Shown piece by piece: positions 1 through 5,109 of a DNA stretch of 5,109 nt. A program made the position numbers and the translations under genes. This stretch comes from Stenotrophomonas sp. GTDB taxonomy: Bacteria; Pseudomonadota; Gammaproteobacteria; Xanthomonadales; Xanthomonadaceae. The stretch covers positions 1 through 5,109 of the forward strand of contig DQIG01000232.1 of assembly GCA_003525885.1 (NCBI GenBank), in the 5' to 3' direction. Positions within the stretch are counted from its first letter, which is position 1, and every line of letters starts with the position of its first letter. The notes beneath the pieces are model-generated. The model had not been told where the DNA came from and made no database searches. It saw only the letters and a program-made list of their open reading frames with translations.

Positions 1-1298
1 GCGCCGTTGCCGATGGCGTTGGCCGCCTCGCCGGCCGCCAACGCCTCGTCACCTTCGGCCAGCGCGCCCGCATCACTGTTGCTGCTGCCATTGGCCTGGA
101 AACGCTTGGCGGTGGCATCGGCCACAGCGGCGACGCCCTTCAACTGCCCGACATTGACCGCGTCGGTATCTTCGGTGCCCGCCGCGACGCTGGTGATCTG
201 CCGGGTCAGGCCGTACTCGGCCGCACCGACCGACACGGTATCGACGCGGTCGGCCAGCGAGCCGGCGCCGAGCGCCACGCTGCCGGTAGCGACCGCGGCG
301 GAATTGGAGCCCAACGCCGTGCTGTATTCACCGACGGCAGTGCTGAACGCTCCGACTGCGATCGAGGCTTCGTTGGCGGCGGTGGCACCGCGACCCACGG
401 CGGTGCTGCCCGGGCCCATCGCCACGGCACCGCCACCGACGGCGGTCGCACCGTCTGCGGTGGCTTCGGACAATGCGCCCAGCGCGGTGGCCGCGCCATT
501 CTCGCTGGCGGCATAAGCACTGGCGCCGACGGCCGTATCGCCGAGGCCGAACGCGGCCGCGCTCTGGCCAACCACCACGCTGGCATCGCCAAGCGCCAAG
601 GCGCCCTGGCCGAACGCGCTGGCGCCGATGCCGGCGGCAATCGCCTGGGTACCGATGGCGGTGGTGGCATTGGCTAACGACTGCGCACCGGCGCCCGCTG
701 CAAGCGCGCCCTCGCCGTCGATCTTCGCCGCGTCGCTGTCATCGCCTGCGCCATCGGCCTTGAAATAGCGGTTTCCATCTGCCGCGACATCCGCCAGCGC
801 CGCCTGCGTGGCGCGCGCCTGCGCATCCAGCTGTGACTTGTTCACCGCATCGGTGGCCTGGGTGCCTGCAGCAACGTTGGTGATCTGCCGTTCCTTGCCG
901 GCATCGCCGACGGACACCGTGTTGGCACGGGTAGCCTTGGAGCCTGCGCCCAGTGCCACGCTGTTGGCGGCAGTGGCGCTGCTGTTGCTGCCGATCGCCA
1001 CCGCATTGCTGCCCTTGGCGCTGGCCGAGCCTTCGATCAGGCACTTTTCGAGCAGCTTGCCGCTGAATGCGACGCAGGTGGCGCTGCCGCCGATCTGCAC
1101 CGACTGTGCAGCGGCGGAACCGCTCACGCTCAATCCCAATACCAGGCCCAGTGCCACCGCCAACAGGGCGGGCGCGGCCTGTGTCGTGTCGCGGCGCTGG
1201 TCGACAACACCACCGCTGCTGTCGGAGGAGGCCAGTTCCGAGGCCACCACCAACTGACCCAATGCTTTGTTCCAGACCTTGCGATAAATCCGATTCAT
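1..1298 (-). CDS. Trimeric autotransporter adhesin (YadA/Hep_Hag family), 5' part; 3' end beyond the window
   Basis: This is a type Vc secreted surface adhesin: a homotrimer exported through the inner membrane and anchored in the outer membrane by a C-terminal barrel, which here is beyond the window edge. The 432 visible codons are open without a stop. Residues 1-24 (MNRIYRKVWNKALGQ..., ending SELAS) match the extended signal peptide region. Residues 42-64 form a hydrophobic core ending SAAA, with likely cleavage before Q65. Residues 66-93 are a short N-terminal segment with two cysteines (C75, C86). Head-type repeats with an xxAxG pattern (AVAIG, SVALG, STAVG) fill about 94-125 and 198-352, and resume at about 412. 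Neck motifs lie at 126-158 and 353-387 (each with RQIT.VAAGT..TDAVN..QL). The start is supported by AGGAG 8 nt upstream and by the ESPR beginning exactly at this Met. No frameshift is seen. The family call is firm; the ligand and the specific gene name cannot be told from this part. Confidence 0.95.
   Translation of the reverse strand, partial: MNRIYRKVWNKALGQLVVASELASSDSSGGVVDQRRDTTQAAPALLAVALGLVLGLSVSGSAAAQSVQIGGSATCVAFSGKLLEKCLIEGSASAKGSNAVAIGSNSSATAANSVALGAGSKATRANTVSVGDAGKERQITNVAAGTQATDAVNKSQLDAQARATQAALADVAADGNRYFKADGAGDDSDAAKIDGEGALAAGAGAQSLANATTAIGTQAIAAGIGASAFGQGALALGDASVVVGQSAAAFGLGDTAVGASAYAASENGAATALGALSEATADGATAVGGGAVAMGPGSTAVGRGATAANEASIAVGAFSTAVGEYSTALGSNSAAVATGSVALGAGSLADRVDTVSVGAAEYGLTRQITSVAAGTEDTDAVNVGQLKGVAAVADATAKRFQANGSSNSDAGALAEGDEALAAGEAANAIGNG
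138..242 (-). repeat. Second YadA-type neck motif
   Basis: Residues 353-387 run DTVSVGAAEYGLTRQITSV, then AAGTEDTDAVNVGQLK. This is the same neck as at 825-923 with two extra residues before RQIT. It closes the large head block and is again followed by an alanine-rich stretch and an F-x-A-x-G linker (KRFQANG), before head repeats restart at about residue 412 (3-65). The passenger is therefore built of repeating head-neck-linker modules. Confidence 0.88.
243..707 (-). repeat. Second, larger YadA-type head repeat block (about 14-15 xxAxG units)
   Basis: Residues 198-352 are a continuous array of degenerate head repeats, recognisable by units such as ALAAG, TTAIG, ASAFG, ALALG, DTAVG, ATALG, ATAVG, AVAMG, STAVG and SVALG, mostly 7 or 14 residues apart. 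The DNA copies are diverged, with no perfect tandem repeat longer than a few codons. The block is therefore not an obvious hotspot for slipped-strand change in length. Confidence 0.88.
825..923 (-). repeat. First YadA-type neck motif
   Basis: Residues 126-158 run NTVSVGD...RQITNVAAGTQATDAVNKSQLD. This is the conserved neck that closes a head beta-roll and leads into a coiled-coil or connector. It is repeated almost residue for residue at 138-242. After it come about 18 alanine-rich residues (QARATQAALADVAADG), which could make a short trimeric coiled coil, and then a linker with the motif RYFKADG. Confidence 0.88.
924..1019 (-). repeat. First YadA-type head repeat block (about two repeats)
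   Basis: Residues 94-125 hold two successive units, SNAVAIGSNSSATA and NSVALGAGSKATRA, of the roughly 14-residue Hep_Hag repeat that builds the left-handed beta-roll head of YadA-like trimers. The block is short and is closed by the first neck motif, so it would form a small distal head at the tip of the fibre. Confidence 0.85.
1107..1298 (-). other. Extended signal peptide (ESPR plus Sec signal) of the adhesin
   Basis: Residues 1-24 carry the ESPR pattern typical of large type V secreted proteins: MNRIYR, then VWN, then a G-containing stretch, then SELA. A polar linker with DQRRD follows at about 25-41, then the hydrophobic core ALLAVALGLVLGL and an AAA cleavage context at 62-64. In this family the ESPR is thought to slow inner-membrane translocation so that the passenger does not misfold in the periplasm. 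The exact cleavage point (after A63 or A64) is an estimate. Confidence 0.9.
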
Positions 1299-1306
1299 CG
1301 GTACGG

Positions 1307-1311
1307 CTCCT
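1307..1311 (-). promoter_or_regulatory. Ribosome binding site of the adhesin gene
   Basis: On the minus strand AGGAG stands 8 nt before the ATG at 1298-1296. It is a good Shine-Dalgarno match at normal spacing and fixes the start codon together with the ESPR that begins there. Confidence 0.85.
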
Positions 1312-1347
1312 GATTGGACTGGTTTTGGGCAAAGCAACGCCACCGCC

Positions 1348-1361
1348 GGGCCTTCTGGCCC
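1348..1361 (-). promoter_or_regulatory. Hairpin in the adhesin mRNA leader (downstream of the pair)
   Basis: The minus-strand RNA reads GGGCC-AGAA-GGCCC, a perfect 5-bp GC stem with a 4-nt loop, ending about 36 nt before the Shine-Dalgarno sequence. It could shape ribosome access or mRNA stability. It has no poly-U tail and is not a terminator. Confidence 0.5.
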
Positions 1362-1380
1362 AACGTCCCCTGGGGGCGTT
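1362..1380 (-). promoter_or_regulatory. Hairpin in the adhesin mRNA leader (upstream of a tandem pair)
   Basis: In the minus-strand RNA, AACGCCCC and GGGACGTT can pair: four outer pairs, one C/A mismatch, three C-G pairs and a 3-nt loop. It abuts the next hairpin (1361-1348) with no spacer, so the two could stack. No U-run follows, so it is not an intrinsic terminator. The structure is readable in the sequence; a regulatory role is only a possibility. Confidence 0.45.
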
Positions 1381-1490
1381 TATTCGCGTGATTTACTGCG
1401 GGGTATTGCCGAACGGCGCGCAGCGACAGAAAACCGAGCGCGTGCGCCGAGCGGTTACTGCGGAATGAATGGTTCTGAAACGGGGTTCAA

Positions 1491-1519
1491 GTGTTAACGG
1501 CAACTTTGCAGATCGTCAA
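1491..1519 (-). promoter_or_regulatory. Candidate sigma-70 promoter for the adhesin gene
   Basis: The minus strand has TTGACG at 1519-1514 (five of six -35 consensus bases), a 17-bp spacer and TAACAC at 1496-1491 as a weak -10 (three of six). Transcription would begin near 1484 and give a leader of about 185 nt. Support comes from the optimal spacer and from a CRP-like palindrome centred about 70 bp upstream of that start. The weak -10 suits a promoter needing an activator. The start point has not been mapped. Confidence 0.5.
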
Positions 1520-1545
1520 GACTTTGACACGACAAATGCTATTGC

Positions 1546-1561
1546 CGTGAAGCAGTTCACC
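1546..1561. promoter_or_regulatory. CRP/Clp-like binding site
   Basis: The sequence GTGA-AGCAGT-TCAC at 1547-1560 is a perfect dyad with the half-sites and N6 spacing of the CRP consensus TGTGA-N6-TCACA; only the outermost T and A are replaced. Clp, the CRP homologue of Xanthomonadaceae, is known to recognise the same consensus and to control adhesion and virulence genes. The centre (1553.5) would lie near -70 of the candidate adhesin promoter, close to the -71.5 of class I CRP sites. Binding is inferred. Confidence 0.45.
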
Positions 1562-1611
1562 ATTTCACGTGTTTATAAAAGTATTTTGTTAGGTATACGT
1601 GACGAACTGCT
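1551..1611. repeat. Interrupted inverted repeat around an AT-rich core
   Basis: The outer arms AGCAGTTC (1551-1558) and GAACTGCT (1604-1611) are perfectly complementary. Inner arms CACGT (1566-1570) and ACGTG (1597-1601) also pair. They enclose an AT-rich core (1571-1596, including TTTATAAAAG) that contrasts with the GC-rich surroundings. The left outer arm overlaps the CRP/Clp-like site. It could be a looped or double operator or a cruciform-prone spot upstream of the adhesin promoter, or simply a chance arrangement. Confidence 0.45.
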
Positions 1612-1663
1612 GGCGCATGAAAACCGATGTAACTAGCGGGCGCGACAGGGGTTTCACGCGCGC

Positions 1664-1695
1664 AAAGAAAAACCCGCCGACAAAGCGGCGGGTTT
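1664..1695 (-). terminator. Intrinsic terminator of purL
   Basis: On the minus strand, 42 nt after the purL stop, a perfect 10-bp stem AAACCCGCCG / CGGCGGGTTT closes a 6-nt loop (CTTTGT) and runs into the T-rich tail TTTTTCTTT. It should end purL transcription before the adhesin gene. Read on the plus strand the tail is only TTTCT, so the reverse direction is weaker. Confidence 0.92.
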
Positions 1696-1737
1696 CTCCA
1701 TACGCGGTGGCATTGCGGCCTGCGCGGAACGATGCGA

Positions 1738-4700
1738 TCAGCCGCACCACACCCGCGCGTTGCGGAACATGCGCATCCACGGCGAATCACCCTGCCAATC
1801 CGCCGGTGCCCAGCTCAGGTTGAGCGCGCGCGGGGTACGTTCCGGGTGCGGCATCATGATGGTGACGCGGCCGTCGCTGCTGGTCAGGCCGGTGATGCCG
1901 TCCGGCGAACCGTTCGGGTTCAGCGGGTACTGGCTGGCGACCTTGCCATTGCCATCGATGTAGCGCAGCGAGACACGTGCAGCAGCCTGGTCGACGGCAT
2001 TGTCGAACACGGCCTGGCCTTCACCATGCGCCACCGCCACCTGCAGGCGCGAGCCGGCCATGCCACGCAGCAGGATCGACGGCGATTCCACCACTTCCAG
2101 CAGCGCGGTGCGGGCTTCGAACTGCTCGCTGGCGTTGCGGCGGAACTGCGGCCAGTGCTCGGCACCGGGAATGATGTTCTTCAGCTGGCTCATCATCTGG
2201 CAGCCGTTGCACACGCCCAGCGCGAAGCTGTCTTCGCGCGCGAAGAACGCGGCGAAGGCATCACGCAGTGCGCCGCGCTCCAGGATCGAGGTTGCCCAGC
2301 CACGGCCGGCACCGAGCACGTCGCCATAGCTGAAGCCACCACAGGCCACCAGGCCGGTGAAGTCCTGCAGGGCCACGCGGCCTTCGATCAGGTCGCTCAT
2401 GTGCACGTCGAAGGCACGGAAGCCGGCACGTTCGAAGGCGTTGGCCATTTCGATCTGGCCGTTGACGCCCTGCTCGCGCAGCACCGCCACGCGCGGACGC
2501 GCACCGGTGCTGATGAACGGCGCCGCCACATCCTCGTTGAGGTCGAAGCTGAGCTTCGGCTTCAGGCCCGGTGCGTTGAAGGCACGGGCGATGTCACGCT
2601 CGGCATCGGCATTGGCCGGGTTGTCGCGGCGCTTCTGCATCGCGTGGGTGACCGACCACCAGGCATCGAACAGCGCTTCCCAGCGCCATTCGGCCAGGTT
2701 CTCGCCGCCCAGCGACACACGCACCACCGGTGCCGTGGTCGGCTTGGCGATGCGCTGCGCGCATTCGGTCAGCGCATGGCGTTCGACCAGGTCGGCAAAC
2801 GCGGCGCGGTCTTCGCGTGCGATCTGCACCACCGCACCCAGTTCTTCGTTGAACAGGATGCCGTTGATTTCGGACGCATCCTCGGCAACGCTGTCGAGCA
2901 CGATGTTCAGGCCGCAGTGACCGGCGAAGGCCATTTCCACGACGCTGGTCAGCAAGCCACCATCGGAACGGTCGTGGTAAGCCAGCAGGTGGCCGTCAGC
3001 GTTGAGGCCCTGGATCACCGCGAAGAAGGCTTTTAGGTCTTCGGCGTCATCGACGTCCGGTGCCTGCTTGCCCAACTTGCCATGGGTCTGCGCGAGGATC
3101 GAGGCGCCCATGCGGTTCTGGCCACGGCCCAGGTCGATCAGGATCAGGTCGGTGGTGCCCTTGTCCATGCGCAGTTGCGGGGTCAGGGTCTGGCGGATGT
3201 CGGTGACCGGCGCAAAACCGGTGACGATCAGCGACAACGGCGAGGTGACGCTCTTGTCCGAACCGTCTTCGTTCCAGCGCGTGGCCATGGACATGGAGTC
3301 CTTGCCCACCGGAATGGTCAGGCCCAGCTCAGGGCACAGTTCCATGCCGACCGCTTTAACGGTGTCGTACAGGCGCGCGTCTTCACCCGGGTGACCGGCA
3401 GCGGACATCCAGTTGGCCGACAACTTGATGTCGGACAGCTTGCCGATGCGCGACGCCGCGATGTTGGTGAGGGTTTCACCAATGGCCATGCGGCCCGACG
3501 CCGGGGCGTCCAGCAGGGCCAGCGGGGTACGCTCGCCCATGGCCATGGCTTCACCGGTGTAGACGTCAAAGCTGGTGGCGGTGACGGCAACGTCAGCCAC
3601 TGGAACCTGCCATGGGCCAACCATTTGGTCACGGGCAACCAGGCCAGTGATGGTGCGGTCGCCGATGGTGATCAGGAAGCTTTTGCTTGCCACAGCCGGA
3701 TGGTGCAGCACACGTTCGATGCTGTCGGCCAGTTCCAGTGTGCTTGGGTCAAAGTCGTCGCCCAGCTCGGTTTCACGTACCGCCGAACGGTGCATGCGCG
3801 GGGCTTTGCCCAGCAGCACTTCGAGCGGCATGTCCACCGGGCTGTTGCCGAAGTGGCTGTCAGTCACGGTCAGTTGCGGCTCGGCAGTGGCTTCGCCGAC
3901 CACGGCAAACGGGCAGCGCTCGCGCTCGCAGATGGCCTGGAAGCGCGCGAAGTCTTCTGGGCCGACGGCCAGTACGTAGCGTTCCTGGGATTCGTTGCTC
4001 CAGATTTCGTGCGGGGCCATGCCCGGCTCGTCGTTTGGAATGTTGCGCAGTTCGAAACGGCCACCACGGTCGCCGTCGTTGACCAGTTCCGGGAAGGCGT
4101 TGGACAGACCGCCCGCGCCGACGTCGTGGATGAAGCTGATCGGGTTCTTGTCACCCAACTGCCAGCAACGGTCGATGACTTCCTGGCAGCGACGCTCCAT
4201 CTCTGGGTTTTCGCGCTGTACGGAAGCGAAGTCCAAGTCTGCCGAGCTGGTGCCGGTGGCCATGGAGGAAGCCGCGCCGCCGCCCAGGCCGATGAGCATC
4301 GCCGGGCCGCCGAGCACGATCAGCTTGGAGCCGACCAGGATCTCGCCTTTCTTGACGTGTTCTTCACGGATGTTGCCCATGCCGCCAGCCAGCATGATCG
4401 GCTTGTGGTAGCCGCGCACTTCATCGCCACGGGGGGTGGTGATGGACTGTTCGAAGGTACGGAAGTAGCCCGTCAACGCAGGACGGCCGAATTCGTTGTT
4501 GAATGCAGCGCCGCCCAGCGGGCCTTCAATCATGATGTCCAGTGCAGTAACGATGCGCTCAGGCTTGCCGTACGGCACTTCCCACGGCTGTTCGAAGCCC
4601 GGGATCTGCAGGTTGGACACGGTGAAACCGGTGAGGCCCGCCTTTGGCTTGGCGCCACGACCGGTGGCACCTTCGTCACGGATTTCGCCACCGGAACCGG

Positions 4701-5109
4701 TGGCTGCGCCCGGGAACGGGGCAATCGCGGTCGGGTGGTTGTGGGTTTCAACCTTCATCAGGATGTGCACCGGCTCCTGCACCGCGCCGTACTGGCGGGT
4801 CTCAGGGTCCGGGAAGAAACGGCCGGCGACGGAGCCGACGATTACCGAGGCGTTGTCCTTATAAGCCGACAGAACGCCTTCGCTGTGCATCACGTAGGTG
4901 TTCTTGATCATGCCGAACAGGCTTTTTTCCTGGCTTTCGCCGTCGATGTCCCAACTGGCGTTGAAGATCTTGTGACGGCAGTGCTCGGAGTTGGCCTGGG
5001 CGAACATCATCAGTTCGATGTCGTGCGGGTTGCGCTTCAAGCCATTGAAGGCGTTGACCAGGTAGTCGATCTCGTCTTCGGCCAGGGCCAGGCCCAGTTC
5101 GGTGTTGGC
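1738..5109 (-). CDS. purL: Phosphoribosylformylglycinamidine synthase (FGAM synthase, FGAR amidotransferase), 5' end beyond the window
   Basis: This cytoplasmic enzyme makes FGAM from FGAR, glutamine and ATP, the fourth step of de novo purine synthesis. The visible part is 1123 codons plus TGA. It is the long single-chain form (about 1,300 residues in gammaproteobacteria), so roughly 170-220 N-terminal residues, including the PurS-like domain, lie outside. The frame is open to the window edge, and the first residues (ANTELGLALAEDEIDYLVNA) continue the family sequence. The synthase part shows ANSEHCRHK (catalytic His at 4983-4981), APFPGAATGSGGEIRDEG, GAGGLSNAFPEL near 4130-4085, LSANW near 3424-3410 and VGKDSMSM near 3310-3286. 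The C-terminal glutaminase starts near 2500 (RPRVAVLREQGVNG). Its nucleophile Cys is in GVCNGC (2211-2209), and the His and Glu of PHPER lie at 1848-1846 and 1842-1840. All key residues are present and there is no frameshift. The C-terminus FRNARVWCG is typical. Confidence 0.98.
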   Translation of the reverse strand, partial: ANTELGLALAEDEIDYLVNAFNGLKRNPHDIELMMFAQANSEHCRHKIFNASWDIDGESQEKSLFGMIKNTYVMHSEGVLSAYKDNASVIVGSVAGRFFPDPETRQYGAVQEPVHILMKVETHNHPTAIAPFPGAATGSGGEIRDEGATGRGAKPKAGLTGFTVSNLQIPGFEQPWEVPYGKPERIVTALDIMIEGPLGGAAFNNEFGRPALTGYFRTFEQSITTPRGDEVRGYHKPIMLAGGMGNIREEHVKKGEILVGSKLIVLGGPAMLIGLGGGAASSMATGTSSADLDFASVQRENPEMERRCQEVIDRCWQLGDKNPISFIHDVGAGGLSNAFPELVNDGDRGGRFELRNIPNDEPGMAPHEIWSNESQERYVLAVGPEDFARFQAICERERCPFAVVGEATAEPQLTVTDSHFGNSPVDMPLEVLLGKAPRMHRSAVRETELGDDFDPSTLELADSIERVLHHPAVASKSFLITIGDRTITGLVARDQMVGPWQVPVADVAVTATSFDVYTGEAMAMGERTPLALLDAPASGRMAIGETLTNIAASRIGKLSDIKLSANWMSAAGHPGEDARLYDTVKAVGMELCPELGLTIPVGKDSMSMATRWNEDGSDKSVTSPLSLIVTGFAPVTDIRQTLTPQLRMDKGTTDLILIDLGRGQNRMGASILAQTHGKLGKQAPDVDDAEDLKAFFAVIQGLNADGHLLAYHDRSDGGLLTSVVEMAFAGHCGLNIVLDSVAEDASEINGILFNEELGAVVQIAREDRAAFADLVERHALTECAQRIAKPTTAPVVRVSLGGENLAEWRWEALFDAWWSVTHAMQKRRDNPANADAERDIARAFNAPGLKPKLSFDLNEDVAAPFISTGARPRVAVLREQGVNGQIEMANAFERAGFRAFDVHMSDLIEGRVALQDFTGLVACGGFSYGDVLGAGRGWATSILERGALRDAFAAFFAREDSFALGVCNGCQMMSQLKNIIPGAEHWPQFRRNASEQFEARTALLEVVESPSILLRGMAGSRLQVAVAHGEGQAVFDNAVDQAAARVSLRYIDGNGKVASQYPLNPNGSPDGITGLTSSDGRVTIMMPHPERTPRALNLSWAPADWQGDSPWMRMFRNARVWCG

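Larger units (their letters stand above)
1299..1737 (-). other. purL-adhesin intergenic region
   Basis: This 439-bp gap holds the purL terminator, then an AT-rich patch with dyads (1546-1611), a candidate promoter (1519-1491) and a leader with two hairpins before the adhesin start. I see no supported small gene, tRNA or other RNA gene in it. Short frames reading into it from within purL lack a ribosome binding site and are out of frame with PurL. Confidence 0.75.

Noticed and set aside
7..1257. Long plus-strand open frames (7-516, 473-763, 808-1257, 1067-1468) and a minus-strand frame at 739-1332
   Set aside because: They overlap the adhesin in other frames. Their products are low-complexity Ala/Pro/Arg/Ser-rich strings without family features, as expected opposite or out of frame with GC-rich Ala/Gly/Ser codons. 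The adhesin frame has the ESPR, signal peptide, repeats and ribosome binding site.
1..1298. Phase-variation repeats in the adhesin or its promoter
   Set aside because: No homopolymer tract or perfect short tandem repeat long enough for slipped-strand switching is present in the coding part or in the intergenic region.
1325..1345. Possible sigma-54 promoter (TGGC...TTGC) just before the adhesin
   Set aside because: On the minus strand the GG and GC elements are 9 bp apart, not 10, and transcription would start almost at the ribosome binding site.
1432..1456. Inverted repeat AACCG...CGGTT with an inner GCGC-GT-GCGC in the leader
   Set aside because: The outer and inner stems do not align without bulges, and short GC-rich dyads of this kind are common in such DNA. 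It was not strong enough to list as a feature.
1557..1790. Small minus-strand frames (1557-1790 and 1589-1780) spanning the purL end and the intergenic region
   Set aside because: They begin within purL out of frame, run through the terminator hairpin, and show no ribosome binding site or recognisable protein sequence.
1732..3036. A 434-codon plus-strand open frame opposite purL
   Set aside because: It is antisense to the glutaminase and central part of PurL, whose catalytic residues and family sequence are intact. Its product is rich in His, Arg and Ala with no recognisable domain, and it starts inside the purL 3' end without a convincing ribosome binding site.
5038..5040. TTG as a possible purL start codon, giving an 1100-residue protein
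   Set aside because: The frame continues upstream to the window edge with conserved PurL sequence (ALAEDEIDYLVNAF), so this codon is an internal leucine and the gene is simply cut by the window.

Overview
The window comes from a high-GC Gram-negative bacterium. The long, fused PurL is of the gammaproteobacterial type. A trimeric autotransporter with an extended signal peptide sits next to it, and the gene upstream carries a CRP/Clp-like half-site pair. Together these suggest a gammaproteobacterium, most likely of the Xanthomonadaceae (Stenotrophomonas/Xanthomonas group). That placement is an inference from recognition, not from a search.

The layout is simple: two genes on the minus strand with one intergenic region between them. 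From 5109 down to 1738 lies the 3' five-sixths or so of purL (phosphoribosylformylglycinamidine synthase, de novo purine synthesis). Its 5' end is outside the window. A strong intrinsic terminator follows at 1695-1664. From 1663 down to 1299 is an intergenic region with an AT-rich patch, a CRP/Clp-like palindrome, a candidate sigma-70 promoter and a leader of roughly 185 nt that can form two adjacent hairpins. From 1298 down to 1 is the 5' part of a trimeric autotransporter adhesin. It has an ESPR-type signal peptide, a short cysteine-containing N-terminal segment, YadA-type head repeats and two neck motifs. The gene runs off the window edge, so its remaining passenger and its membrane anchor are not visible.

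The two genes share direction but probably not a transcript, because a terminator and a separate candidate promoter lie between them. PurL is a cytoplasmic housekeeping enzyme and the adhesin is a surface protein; nothing in the sequence links their functions. The many other long reading frames, especially those antisense to the adhesin, are by-products of GC-rich, alanine/glycine-rich coding sequence.

I see no RNA gene, mobile element or CRISPR array, and no clear previously undescribed system. The most interesting material is the control region of the adhesin and some details of its N-terminus.
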